From Lysobacterales bacterium (GTDB lineage Bacteria; Pseudomonadota; Gammaproteobacteria; Xanthomonadales; Marinicellaceae), in assembly GCA_026982315.1 (NCBI GenBank), contig JALSHI010000066.1, forward strand, positions 1 through 41,096: a stretch of DNA of 41,096 bases. Reading direction: 5' to 3'. This document shows positions 8,560-16,509 of this stretch, piece by piece. Within the stretch, counting starts at the first letter, position 1, and each line of letters starts with the position of its first letter. The translations under genes and the position numbers were made by a program. The notes under the pieces were generated by a model. The model had not been told where the DNA came from and ran no database searches. It was given only the letters and a program-made list of their open reading frames with translations.

Positions 8560-11500
8560 TGGGCGCTCTCCTCTTGCAGCAGGTACTCGTAGCCATGCAG
8601 GCTATCGCAATGGAAATGTTTTTCCGGCATGGGCATGGCCGGTTTTTTGTCGTCGGATGTCTTTTGAGCCTGGTTGATAAGTTCGGTTTTTTTGCTGACA
8701 ATGGTTTTTTCCAGTTCAGCATTATGTTCCCGATCATACAAAATCATGCCATCCACCAGGGTTTTTTCCACTTTGGACTGAATGGACAAGGGTTTGTCAC
8801 TCCATAACACCACGTCAGCATCTTTGCCGACAGCGATGCTGCCCATGAGGTCGTCCAGATGCAGTAATTTCGCCGGGTTGAGCGTGACCAGCTTCAGCGC
8901 TTCTTCCTCGCTTAACCCGCCATATTTGATGGATTTTGCGGCTTCCTGGTTGAGGCGGCGGGACATTTCCGCATCATCGGAGTTGATGGCCGTGGTAATG
9001 CCCACTTTGTCCAGCATGGCGGCGTTGTAGGGAATGGCGTCATTAACTTCCCACTTGTAAGCCCACCAGTCCGAAAAAGTGGATCCACCGGCGCCATGTT
9101 TTTTCATTTTGCCAGCCACCTTGTAGCCTTCCAGAATGTGGGTGAAGGTGTTGACACGAAAGCCAAAATCTTCGGCCACGCGCATGAGCATGGTGATTTC
9201 TGACTGCACATAGGAATGGCTGGTAATAAAACGCTGGCCATTCAGTATCTCCACCAGGGTTTCCATGGCCAAATCGCGGCGTGGCGGTGGTGTTTTTCTC
9301 TTTTTCGCAGCACTGAGGCGATTGTATTCCGTCCAGCGTTTTTCATAATCCCGTGCCTGGGCAAACTGGTCGCGGTAGACCTGCTCCACGCCCATGCGGG
9401 TCAAGGGATAACGAATGGATTGCGCCGCCCGTGAGCGTTTGACATTCTCGCCCAGGGCAAACTTGATAAAGGGGTCGGCATCTTGAATGAGCAAGCCATC
9501 GGCATCAGCCCCCCAACGCATTTTGATAATGGCGGACTGGCCGCCAATGGGGTTGGCCGAACCATGTAATAGCTGGGCGGCGGTGACACCTCCGGCCAGG
9601 TTGCGGTAGATATTGACATCTTCCGGATTGAGGGCATCAGCCATACGCACCATGCCGGAATTGACGGCGATATCGTTGACCGACAGCAAGGCAATATGGG
9701 AATGTTCGTCGATAATGCCGGGCGTCAGGTGTTTGCCGGTGGCGTCAATGGTTTGTTCCGCCCGGCGATTCAGGTTTTTGCCAACAGCGGCGATTTTTCC
9801 GTTTTTGATGAATACGTCGGTCTGCTTTATCACGCCTTTGTTGGTATTGGTCCAGACGGTGGCGTTTTTAATCAGCAGGGTTTTGGGTTTTTGCGGCTGA
9901 TTAAAACCATAGGCGCTGAAGGGCGTGGGCAATGCTGGCGGAGTCTTGTCTGCCTTGTGTGGTTTGTCTGTGGTTTCTGTGGCATCGGCCACGCGCACCA
10001 CTTGCCAGGTTTCGTGGCTGTTGATGGGGACAATTTGTTGCCTGTTAATGGCATAACCAGAAAACTTGCCTGTGGGTAGAGAGTCCGGTTGGGAGCGCGG
10101 GCTTTCTTCTGCCGAGTCGTTCTTTTCTGTGGCTTTTTTTGGCGAGACGTTAAGCGTGAAGAATTGCTGGTCTTGGGTCAGTCTTATCTGCACGGGAGCG
10201 CTTTTATCCACGGGTTTGACCGTAGGCTTGCCTGCGGCCCACTCCAGATTGAAAGACAGAGTTTTGTCGTTGTCGCGCAAGGTCCACTTTCCAGCGAGCG
10301 CCGGGGGGATGCCATCCACGTCATAAGGGATGCCAAACACCCAGTTTTGGGCAATGCGGGCCTTTGAATGCGGCTCAAAAAGGTCGCCGGTGGCAATCAG
10401 TATGTTGGCGCGCGCTCCGGGCTGCAGATGGCCCAGATCAGACTGGCCAAGTATTTTTGCCGGTTCGCTGGTCAAGGCGGCCAGGGCGGTGTCCTTATGT
10501 AACCCGTTGGTGATGGCTGTGCGCAGGTTTTTCCAGAATTTTTTCGGTTGTGCGCCGGGAGCCAGCGCAAAGGGGATTCCGGCTTCCTGCAGATAACGGG
10601 GGTTAAACGGGGCTGCCTGCCAGGCCAGTAGTTCCTCGGTGCTGGTGTTCCAGGCATCCAACGAGTCCTTGATATCCGGTGCTTTTGGAAAACTCAACGG
10701 GACTATCAGGCGTGCGCCGGTTTTTTTGATGGCATCGAGGTTTTTGTATTCATCGCCTGTGGTGGCAATGACAAAGTGCTGGCCGCTTTCATCAGCCAGC
10801 TTGTCAGCCAGTGCGGTTTGTTGCCAGTTGGTGGTGTGAAAAATCTGCGGCAAGTGCGCATTGTTTTTAACGGCTTTAAGGTCCAGATCCACAAAACCGG
10901 GATTTTTCTGCCGGGCATACCAGTCGGCATCCAGCCAGGTCTGTCGCAACAGTGCAGCGGCACCCATGAGGGAGACCGGATAATTCTGTTTTGAACTGCC
11001 TTTGTCAAAAGACAAGTGCGCCGCAGCGTGGGCTGAGATAATGACGGCAGGGTCGTTCCGTTCGCTCAAATCAGCCAGTAACGAGGCGCCGCGCATGATG
11101 CCGTCAGGCCGGTGGCTGAGTGCTGCGCCAAAGCCCAGGGCGCGGAGCTCCTTGGCCTGTTTCGGGTCTACGTGGAAATCTGTTGCGGCGTTGTAGCCGG
11201 CTTTGATGGCTTCGTTGCTGTTTACCGGTCCTTTGAGCGTGGTCTGCATGACTTCTTTCTGAAAGAAGCTGAAGGGTGGCCTTTTGGCAGGTTTAGGCAG
11301 GCCGTAATGGCTGTCCAGAAGAATAAATCCCGGATAGATGTGCAAGCCATTGAGGTCAATGGTTTTGGCGTTGGCCGGTATTTTGATTCCATGACCGGCA
11401 GCCAGAATGTGGCCGTCTTTAATCAGCACGGTGGCGTCATCGATGGTGGTCTGGCTGTCCAGATGCGCCGTGGCGTGGGTCAGGGCGGTAACCAGTGGGC

Positions 11501-11609
11501 GCTGATCGACCATGCCATTGGGCGTACGGGTGGGAATATCCGGGGTATTGGCCTGGCTGGCTACGGTAAAAAACAAAGCAGTAAAAAAGCAAATGAATCT
11601 GGATCTCAT
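8556..11609 (-). CDS. Exported double-module amidohydrolase, 1017 aa
   Basis: A signal peptide (about 1-20, ...FTVASQA) is followed by two amidohydrolase modules. The first (about 40-425) carries IYPGFILLDSHYG in place of the HxH strand and looks degenerate. A linker of about 130 residues, rich in Lys, Ser and Pro, joins it to the second module (about 575-960). The second module keeps the metal-binding set: His636 and His638 (GIIDEHSH), a candidate carboxylated Lys696 (SAIIKMRWG), His798 (ITSHSY), His824 (FTHILEGYK) and Asp878/Asp879 (INSDDAE). The TLNPAKLL and SIAVGKDADVVLW segments are typical of cytosine-deaminase/imidazolonepropionase-like enzymes. The substrate cannot be read from sequence. 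It is the first gene of a three-gene run with the 447-aa amidohydrolase and a subtilase, which suggests processing of peptide- or amide-containing material outside the cytoplasm. Confidence 0.88.
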   Translation of the reverse strand: MRSRFICFFTALFFTVASQANTPDIPTRTPNGMVDQRPLVTALTHATAHLDSQTTIDDATVLIKDGHILAAGHGIKIPANAKTIDLNGLHIYPGFILLDSHYGLPKPAKRPPFSFFQKEVMQTTLKGPVNSNEAIKAGYNAATDFHVDPKQAKELRALGFGAALSHRPDGIMRGASLLADLSERNDPAVIISAHAAAHLSFDKGSSKQNYPVSLMGAAALLRQTWLDADWYARQKNPGFVDLDLKAVKNNAHLPQIFHTTNWQQTALADKLADESGQHFVIATTGDEYKNLDAIKKTGARLIVPLSFPKAPDIKDSLDAWNTSTEELLAWQAAPFNPRYLQEAGIPFALAPGAQPKKFWKNLRTAITNGLHKDTALAALTSEPAKILGQSDLGHLQPGARANILIATGDLFEPHSKARIAQNWVFGIPYDVDGIPPALAGKWTLRDNDKTLSFNLEWAAGKPTVKPVDKSAPVQIRLTQDQQFFTLNVSPKKATEKNDSAEESPRSQPDSLPTGKFSGYAINRQQIVPINSHETWQVVRVADATETTDKPHKADKTPPALPTPFSAYGFNQPQKPKTLLIKNATVWTNTNKGVIKQTDVFIKNGKIAAVGKNLNRRAEQTIDATGKHLTPGIIDEHSHIALLSVNDIAVNSGMVRMADALNPEDVNIYRNLAGGVTAAQLLHGSANPIGGQSAIIKMRWGADADGLLIQDADPFIKFALGENVKRSRAAQSIRYPLTRMGVEQVYRDQFAQARDYEKRWTEYNRLSAAKKRKTPPPRRDLAMETLVEILNGQRFITSHSYVQSEITMLMRVAEDFGFRVNTFTHILEGYKVAGKMKKHGAGGSTFSDWWAYKWEVNDAIPYNAAMLDKVGITTAINSDDAEMSRRLNQEAAKSIKYGGLSEEEALKLVTLNPAKLLHLDDLMGSIAVGKDADVVLWSDKPLSIQSKVEKTLVDGMILYDREHNAELEKTIVSKKTELINQAQKTSDDKKPAMPMPEKHFHCDSLHGYEYLLQEESAQ

Positions 11610-11638
11610 GGTCGAATTCTCATCATGGTTATATTCAG

Positions 11639-11683
11639 AAAACCGCCATGCTGTTCAAAACCACAGCAAAGCAGGCGGGTTTT
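11639..11683 (-). terminator. Possible terminator after the chalcone-isomerase-like gene
   Basis: Read on the minus strand, an outer stem (AACCCGCC pairing with GGCGGTT, one bulge) encloses a perfect GCTGT/ACAGC inner stem and ends in GGCGGTTTTC. It lies between the stop at 11746 and the amidohydrolase start at 11609. The stem is imperfect and the T-run is short. Confidence 0.4.
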
Positions 11684-11745
11684 CCGGGCCATATCTCAGG
11701 TGCGTGGCACACCCGGGTTCTGGTGGGTTGACAAACAATATGAAT

Positions 11746-12321
11746 TCACCGGGCGTTTTGCCGTTGAATCAGTCGATTGAGAAGTTGGGCAGTGGTCACC
11801 GGGTTGTCATTCAGCCAGTTTTTCAGCAAAGCCCGGTTTAAATGCGCGCCGACTGCGTGGTGAATTTTTTGCTCGTCAACAAAAAACAGCGTACCAGCAT
11901 CGGGGTCATAGACTATATGCCAAAGGTCATGTTTTTGGGCGGCAGGCAATGCCTCGAGCAGCTTTCTGATGGCTGGAAAATTGCGCTGGAATGCTTCGGC
12001 GCTGGCGAAGTGTTTTTGCAGTCGGGACTGGAAATACCGGGCGACTTTTTCCCGGGGCGTTTTGGGCGGTAGCCATTTCAAGGTGAAACGCAATGGTACC
12101 AGACCTTGTTTAATGTCGTTAATGCTGGTTTCACCATAGGGCACTTCCAGCCCGAGGGTGAACATGTAAGTAAAGTTCCAGAGGACATCACTCTTGCCAA
12201 CGGGCACCCATCTGAGCTCGTCACCGGGCTGGCCAAAAGCGGTGCCCGACAGCCACGGGATGGTGGCCAACATAACGGACAGCAACAGGGTGAAGCGGAA
12301 CGTGCGCATAGGCATTGACAT
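11746..12321 (-). CDS. Chalcone-isomerase-like periplasmic protein, 191 aa
   Basis: An N-terminal signal peptide (about 1-30, ...SGTAFG-Q) is followed by a 160-residue domain. Its layout resembles the bacterial chalcone-isomerase-like family (Chalcone_3): an early WNFTYMFTLGLEVPYG strand region, PLRFTLKWLPP, a helix-rich centre, then IVYDPDAGTLFFVD and a final ALLKNWLNDNPVT segment, like the family's closing WLG-x-x-P motif. Bacterial members have no proven isomerase role and are usually annotated as hypothetical. The start is the first of three nearby ATGs; GGTGA lies 7 bp upstream of it. The neighbours are an amidohydrolase operon and a DUF3149 gene, which do not point to a pathway. The family call is by eye and only moderately sure. 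Confidence 0.7.
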   Translation of the reverse strand: MSMPMRTFRFTLLLSVMLATIPWLSGTAFGQPGDELRWVPVGKSDVLWNFTYMFTLGLEVPYGETSINDIKQGLVPLRFTLKWLPPKTPREKVARYFQSRLQKHFASAEAFQRNFPAIRKLLEALPAAQKHDLWHIVYDPDAGTLFFVDEQKIHHAVGAHLNRALLKNWLNDNPVTTAQLLNRLIQRQNAR

Positions 12322-12413
12322 GTATGAATCACCGCCATTATGCCGTCAGCAGGGTGGTTGTGGCAAGTGTGCGGTTAATCGTGCCAACAGGCGCAAGAAG
12401 CTGCGCTGGAAGT

Positions 12414-12441
12414 AAAAAAGCCCATGCGGGGACATGGGCTT
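12414..12441 (-). terminator. Rho-independent terminator of the DUF3149 gene
   Basis: Arms AAGCCCATG and CATGGGCTT (12418-12426 and 12433-12441) form a perfect 9-bp stem with loop CGGGGA. On the minus strand it is followed by six T residues (plus-strand A-run 12414-12419). It lies 24 bp past the DUF3149 stop codon. Confidence 0.85.
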
Positions 12442-12465
12442 GCGGAGAGTTTAAGACAAAGTTTG

Positions 12466-12624
12466 TTAATTGCCGCCCTTTTTTTGGCCTTCTTTCTGGG
12501 CTTCCTCGTCAATCTTCATTTTGAAAAAACCGTACATCCAGAAGGCCATGCCCACCATGAACAAAATGGTAAACGCTGCCATCAGCCCCACGGGGTTATC
12601 CATAATACGTGAAAATAGTTCCAT
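12466..12624 (-). CDS. Small DUF3149-type membrane protein, 52 aa
   Basis: A 52-codon frame starts at an ATG preceded by AGGAG with 5-bp spacing (AGGAGAGCAC-ATG) and ends in TAA, followed by a strong terminator. The protein begins MELFSRIMDNPVGLM, has one hydrophobic segment (about 14-35) and a charged Lys/Glu/Gln-rich tail ending KKGGN. The size, the NPVGLM start and the single membrane segment fit the DUF3149 family of short proteobacterial inner-membrane proteins of unknown function. It lies about 110 bp downstream of pyruvate kinase on the same strand. The good ribosome-binding site, the domain-like pattern and the terminator make it a real gene despite its size. Confidence 0.82.
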   Translation of the reverse strand: MELFSRIMDNPVGLMAAFTILFMVGMAFWMYGFFKMKIDEEAQKEGQKKGGN

Positions 12625-12669
12625 GTGCTCTCCTGCTGTTAACAAACAGTTGCTGTGACATTAGATACG

Positions 12670-12681
12670 GCTAATATTAGC
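12670..12681. repeat. 12-bp perfect palindrome GCTAATATTAGC
   Basis: This lies in the gap between the pyruvate kinase stop and the DUF3149 start, about 45 bp upstream of the latter. It could be an operator or part of an AT-rich promoter for the small gene; nothing else supports a function. Confidence 0.3.
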
Positions 12682-12735
12682 ACAAAGCGCCGCTGCGGTT
12701 TCCGATAAAGTCTTGACCGCTGTCATATTTTCGCC

Positions 12736-14175
12736 TTATTGGGCCTTCAGTCGCTCGACGCGTAACAAATTGGTGGTGCCTGAGGTGCCAAAGGGCACCC
12801 CGGCGGTGATCACAAACCGGTCGCCGACTTCGGCCAGCTTGTGTTGATGGATAACCCGTTGGGCGATGTCCACCATTTCTTCGGTATTGTGAGCATCCTC
12901 GGTGAGAACGGGCTGGACGCCCCAACTCAGGGTGAGCTGGTTACAGGTTTTTTCGTGTGGCGAGATGGCGGTTACCGGTGTGGGCATGCGAAAGCGGGAA
13001 ACCCGCAAGGCGGTGGCGCCGGAGCTACTGAAGCACACCAATACGCGGGCGTCCAGTGTGCGGGAAATATGTGTTGCCGCCGATGATACGGCATCGGGGG
13101 TATTGGTTTCCACCGTCAATGGCCGCTCTTGCATGTGCAGCTGGAAGTCTGGATCTTGTTCCACGCTCAGGGCAATTTTGTTCATGACCTGAATGGCTTC
13201 AACCGGGTACTTGCCCACCGCTGTTTCGGCTGACAGCATGATGGCGTCGGTGCCGTCATAAATGGCATTGGCCACGTCATTGGCTTCGGCCCGTGTGGGC
13301 ACGGGGCTGTCAACCATGGACTCCAGCATTTGTGTGGCCGTAATCACGGGTTTTCCGGCTTCGCGGCACTGGCGAATCAGCTTTTTTTGAATCATGGGGA
13401 CTTTTTCTGGTGATAGCTCAACACCCAGATCACCCCGGGCCACCATGATACCGTCCGCTTCTTTCAAAATATCCCGGAAATGATTGACGGCACTGGGTTT
13501 TTCAATTTTGGCCATGAGTTTGGCGTCTGACTGGCGCAGGTTCAGATAATGACGTGCCAGTTTCAGGTCGTCCACATGGCGCACAAAACTAAGAGCAACC
13601 CAATCCACTCCCAGTTGGGCGCCCAGCGCCAGGTCTTCAATATCCTTTTCAGTCATGGCCGCCAGACTGAGATTGGCATCCGGGACGTTAATGCCCTTGT
13701 TGTTGCTGAGTGGCCCGCCCACCTGAACGGTGGTGATAAGCTTGTCAGAGCGGGATTCAATCACTTGCAGGCGGATTTTACCGTCATCCAGCAAAATGAT
13801 GTCGCCAGGCGCCATGTCCGCGCACAGTCCGGCATGGCTGATGGACACGCCGCGCGCATCACCAGGTTGGTTGTCATTGCAACGCAGTTCGAATTGCTGG
13901 CCCGGTTTCAGCGTTACGATCCCTTCAGCGAACCGGCCCACGCGGATTTTCGGGCCTTGCAAGTCTTGCAATATACCCACACGCAGGCCATTGCTGTGAG
14001 CCGCATCCCGAATGTGTTTGACGTGTTGGCGGTGTTGCTCGGCTGAGCCATGGGAAAAGTTGAGACGAAAAAGATTCACACCCTGTTTTATCAGGCGGTC
14101 AATCATTTCCGGGCTGTCGCAGGCTGGGCCCAAGGTAGCGACAATTTTTGTACTGCGATTTTTTTTATGGCTCAT
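12736..14175 (-). CDS. pyk: Pyruvate kinase (PykA-type), 479 aa
   Basis: This enzyme converts phosphoenolpyruvate and ADP to pyruvate and ATP in the cytoplasm, the last step of glycolysis. Visible family features are RSTKIVATLGPA at the N-terminus, RLNFSHGS, DLQGPKIRVG, the active-site segment LMAKIEKPSAV (Lys near 223), MVARGDLGVE and TRAEANDVANAIYDGTDA. GGPLSNNKGIN resembles E. coli PykA more than PykF. I chose the ATG at 14175 rather than the open frame up to 14238, because the family begins right at the RRTKIV-like motif and a GGAGA run lies upstream. The length matches the family. It is divergent from the zinc-ribbon gene across 263 bp. Confidence 0.97.
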   Translation of the reverse strand: MSHKKNRSTKIVATLGPACDSPEMIDRLIKQGVNLFRLNFSHGSAEQHRQHVKHIRDAAHSNGLRVGILQDLQGPKIRVGRFAEGIVTLKPGQQFELRCNDNQPGDARGVSISHAGLCADMAPGDIILLDDGKIRLQVIESRSDKLITTVQVGGPLSNNKGINVPDANLSLAAMTEKDIEDLALGAQLGVDWVALSFVRHVDDLKLARHYLNLRQSDAKLMAKIEKPSAVNHFRDILKEADGIMVARGDLGVELSPEKVPMIQKKLIRQCREAGKPVITATQMLESMVDSPVPTRAEANDVANAIYDGTDAIMLSAETAVGKYPVEAIQVMNKIALSVEQDPDFQLHMQERPLTVETNTPDAVSSAATHISRTLDARVLVCFSSSGATALRVSRFRMPTPVTAISPHEKTCNQLTLSWGVQPVLTEDAHNTEEMVDIAQRVIHQHKLAEVGDRFVITAGVPFGTSGTTNLLRVERLKAQ

Positions 14176-14438
14176 GTTGGGGTTATTTCTCCATATCACA
14201 GTGTTGAAGCGGTTTGGTCCGGTTGGTCGATGCCTCATGATGTCAGGTCAATGCGACATGTTTGTGACATTTGCGTTTTGCACCGGGTACAGCTTGTTGA
14301 AAAAGCATTTTTCGGGCTACCATGGCCGCAAGGTATCACGAAAATGCTAAAAATAACAGGCACAAGCCAACAGGAGAATAAATTCCGGTTAAAATGGTAT
14401 TTATTGATAACTAAAGCCTTCGTGGCAAGGAGTAAATC

Positions 14439-14801
14439 ATGGCATTAATCCAGTGTCCGGCGTGCCATAGGCGGGTCTCCAATATGGCCAAGACCTGTCC
14501 TGAATGCGGGTTTAATCTGGTGAGTGGCCTGGCGGATGAAGCAACTTTGCAAAAACTGCGCCAACGGCAATACCGTGACCGCATGTATGTGTTGAAAATG
14601 CTTTCTTTTACCGCCATGGCCATTGCCCTGATTGGTGCGATTCCTATGCTGTTTCATTACATTCAGGGCATTGAAGCGGGGGTGCCAGTGCGTTTGGTTG
14701 AACATTGGGGCGTGTATCTGGTGGCCGCCGGATTTGTGTTTTATGCCACTGTGCGGGTACGGATGATGTCGCTAAAGGCAGCTTACCAGAAAAAACGCTA
14801 G
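14439..14801 (+). CDS. Zinc-ribbon membrane protein of unknown function, 120 aa
   Basis: The N-terminus is a treble-clef/zinc-ribbon with Cys6, Cys9, Cys20 and Cys23 (CPAC and CPEC knuckles). A short charged helix (about 32-50) follows, then two hydrophobic segments (about 52-74 and 88-106) and a basic tail ending KKR. AAGGAG is well placed before the ATG. I do not recognise a named family. The layout of a cytoplasmic zinc ribbon tethered to the membrane is common in small bacterial proteins of unknown role. It converges on hsp20. Confidence 0.85.
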   Translation: MALIQCPACHRRVSNMAKTCPECGFNLVSGLADEATLQKLRQRQYRDRMYVLKMLSFTAMAIALIGAIPMLFHYIQGIEAGVPVRLVEHWGVYLVAAGFVFYATVRVRMMSLKAAYQKKR

Positions 14802-14868
14802 ACGGCTTTCCTCGGTTTCCAAGGCGGGGAGTATGAACCCGGCTACCTCGGGCATAGGCTTTCTGCAT

Positions 14869-14902
14869 AAAAAACCCGCCTCGAGCTGTGCTCCGGGGCG
14901 GG
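14869..14902 (-). terminator. Rho-independent terminator of hsp20
   Basis: Arms CCCGCC (14875-14880) and GGCGGG (14897-14902), with further pairing of GAGC to GCTC inside, are followed on the minus strand by six T residues (plus A-run 14869-14874). It sits 28 bp past the hsp20 stop and may also stop transcripts from the converging zinc-ribbon gene. Confidence 0.85.
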
Positions 14903-14930
14903 CTTTGAGGGAGTCTTTTCAGGCTGTCAA

Positions 14931-15407
14931 TCAGGCAGCCTGGTTTTCGGCGGATTCCTCTACCGAGGATTCCAGTAAAGACTGATCGCCAATTTCGATG
15001 CGTCTTGGCTTCATGGCTTCGGGGATTTCTTTCACCAGCTCTATGGTCAGCAGGCCGTTGTCCATGTGCGCGCCAACCACGCGAACATGATCGGCCAGCT
15101 GGAACTTGCGCTCAAAGGCTCGGGTAGCAATGCCCCGATGCAGGAACTGGCGATTTCTGTCCTCTTTAATTTCACGAACCTTACCCCTGATTGTCAGCAG
15201 GTTGGGTTCGGTCAGGATTTCAATGTCATCCTTGTTGAAGCCTGCCAAGGCCAAGGTGATTTTATACTTGTCATCGCCTTCCACTTCGATATTGTAAGGC
15301 GGGTATGACAAGTTGGTCTGCTCGGTGCGGGCCACCTGATCAAGCAGGCTGGCCATGCGATCAAAACCGATTGCGGTCCGGAAAAGCGGTGTGAAATCAA
15401 CGTTCAT
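14931..15407 (-). CDS. ibpA: Small heat-shock protein Hsp20/IbpA type, 158 aa
   Basis: This is an ATP-independent holdase chaperone that binds unfolding proteins in the cytoplasm. The alpha-crystallin domain runs from about 37 to 128: PPYNIEVEGDDKYKITLALAGF, DIEILTEPNLLTIRGK, and the conserved GAHMDNGLLTIEL near its end. The C-terminal IxI assembly motif is RRIEIG (135-140). The N-terminal start (NVDFTPLFRTAIGFDRM) is typical of IbpA/IbpB. AAGGAGGA lies upstream of the ATG and is embedded in a predicted RNA thermometer. A textbook sigma-32 promoter lies about 100 bp upstream. The ibpA symbol is by family; a single ibp gene could equally be called hsp20. Confidence 0.95.
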   Translation of the reverse strand: MNVDFTPLFRTAIGFDRMASLLDQVARTEQTNLSYPPYNIEVEGDDKYKITLALAGFNKDDIEILTEPNLLTIRGKVREIKEDRNRQFLHRGIATRAFERKFQLADHVRVVGAHMDNGLLTIELVKEIPEAMKPRRIEIGDQSLLESSVEESAENQAA

Positions 15408-15409
15408 AA

Positions 15410-15466
15410 CATATCCTCCTTCTCAGCAATATGTTTGATTTTTCCGGTGTTTCCTCTGAAACCACC
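15410..15466 (-). promoter_or_regulatory. ROSE-like RNA thermometer in the hsp20 5'UTR
   Basis: On the minus strand the last leader hairpin reads CATATTGCT-GAGA-AGGAGGATATG (15410-15433). Outer CATAT/ATATG arms enclose TTGCT facing the Shine-Dalgarno AGGAG, the hallmark pairing of ROSE elements (UYGCU opposite the SD). A second hairpin just upstream (GGTGGTTTC, loop AGAG, GAAACACC; 15446-15466) fits the multi-hairpin ROSE layout. Known ROSE elements melt with heat and expose the SD of ibpA-type genes. The fold was judged by eye. Confidence 0.8.
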
Positions 15467-15508
15467 AGGAACCCACAGTGATCCGTGCTGCAGCGACGGA
15501 CACTTTCA

Positions 15509-15536
15509 ATATGGGGACTGGGCTCCAGATTTCAAG
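15509..15536 (-). promoter_or_regulatory. Sigma-32 (RpoH) heat-shock promoter of hsp20
   Basis: On the minus strand CTTGAA (15531-15536) is followed by 14 bp and then CCCCATAT (15509-15516). This matches the known RpoH consensus CTTGAA-N13-17-CCCCATnT at all defined positions. The implied transcription start near 15500 gives a leader of about 95 nt that contains the thermometer hairpins. Confidence 0.9.
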
Positions 15537-15580
15537 AGAGAAAAAGTAAAAATTGTTGGTTGTGTGTCATCCAAGCAACG

Positions 15581-16453
15581 TCACAAATAGGCGGCAAGGA
15601 TGCCGATAAAAATGGCCATTCCCACCCAGTTATTGCTAATAAAGGCTTTGAAGCAACTGTCGGGGTCACGTTCCTCAATCAGCATTAACTGCCAGGCAAA
15701 CAGGGCGGCGGCTGTGAATAATCCCAGGTAATACCAGCCGTTAAAGTGTTGTTTTAGCCCCAGCAGCAACATAACAAATAAAAACAGCGCCTGGATAATG
15801 CCGGTAATGACCCGATCCAGCTCGCCAAACAGGATGGCTGTGGATTTGACGCCCAGCTTGAGATCGTAAGGGCGGTCAATGAGGGCATAAATGGTGTCAT
15901 AGGCAGTGGTCCATAACACAGCCGCGATAAACAGCAACCAGGCTTCTGGCGGTATTTTGCCTTGAACTTCCGCAAAGGCCATGGGAATGGCCATGGCAAA
16001 AGCCATTCCCAAATAGACTTGGGGCAGCCAGGTAAAACGTTTCATCAACGGATAGGTGATGGCCAGAAAAGCGGCCACAAATGCCAGTTTGACAGTCAAG
16101 GGCTTGAGGGCGAACAACAAGATCGCCGCTAGCAGCAACAACCCGGCGAACAAGGCATAGGCATGGGCAACGGGGACCTCCCCGCGCGCCAGCGGCCGCT
16201 GGCGGGTGCGTGCCACATGACCATCAAATTTCCGGTCGGCAATGTCGTTGATGACGCAGCCGGCAGAACGCATGAAAAACACGCCCAGGGAGAACACCAG
16301 CAAGGTTTTAAATTCGGGAAAACCGCCACTGGCGATCCATAACGCCCATAGTGTGGGCCATAGTAACAACAAAGTGCCAATGGGGCGGTCCAGCCGCATC
16401 AGGCGGAAGTAGGGGTCAAGTTTTTCTAGCAGCGCTTTCAGGCTGTGGGACAT
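15581..16453 (-). CDS. ubiA: 4-hydroxybenzoate polyprenyltransferase UbiA, 290 aa
   Basis: This integral inner-membrane enzyme attaches the polyprenyl chain to 4-hydroxybenzoate in ubiquinone synthesis. Both Asp-rich prenyl-diphosphate/Mg motifs are visible: NDIADRKFD (69-77), and DRPYD (193-197) followed by GVKST. Many hydrophobic helices span the protein. The start is the ATG at 16453, giving MSHSLKALLEKLDPYFRLMRLDRPIGTLLL in family register; an in-frame extension to 16546 overlaps the divergent trmL start and is rejected. The family normally has about 290 residues. No chorismate lyase (ubiC) gene is adjacent. Confidence 0.96.
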   Translation of the reverse strand: MSHSLKALLEKLDPYFRLMRLDRPIGTLLLLWPTLWALWIASGGFPEFKTLLVFSLGVFFMRSAGCVINDIADRKFDGHVARTRQRPLARGEVPVAHAYALFAGLLLLAAILLFALKPLTVKLAFVAAFLAITYPLMKRFTWLPQVYLGMAFAMAIPMAFAEVQGKIPPEAWLLFIAAVLWTTAYDTIYALIDRPYDLKLGVKSTAILFGELDRVITGIIQALFLFVMLLLGLKQHFNGWYYLGLFTAAALFAWQLMLIEERDPDSCFKAFISNNWVGMAIFIGILAAYL

Positions 16454-16509
16454 GGGAGCAGACCAACGTATAATTGAAACGACTATTTTACCAGAAGGCA
16501 GACCAAACC

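Noticed and set aside
14176-14238. Longer pyruvate kinase start
   Set aside because: The family begins just before RSTKIVATLGP; the 21 extra residues have no counterpart and no ribosome site.
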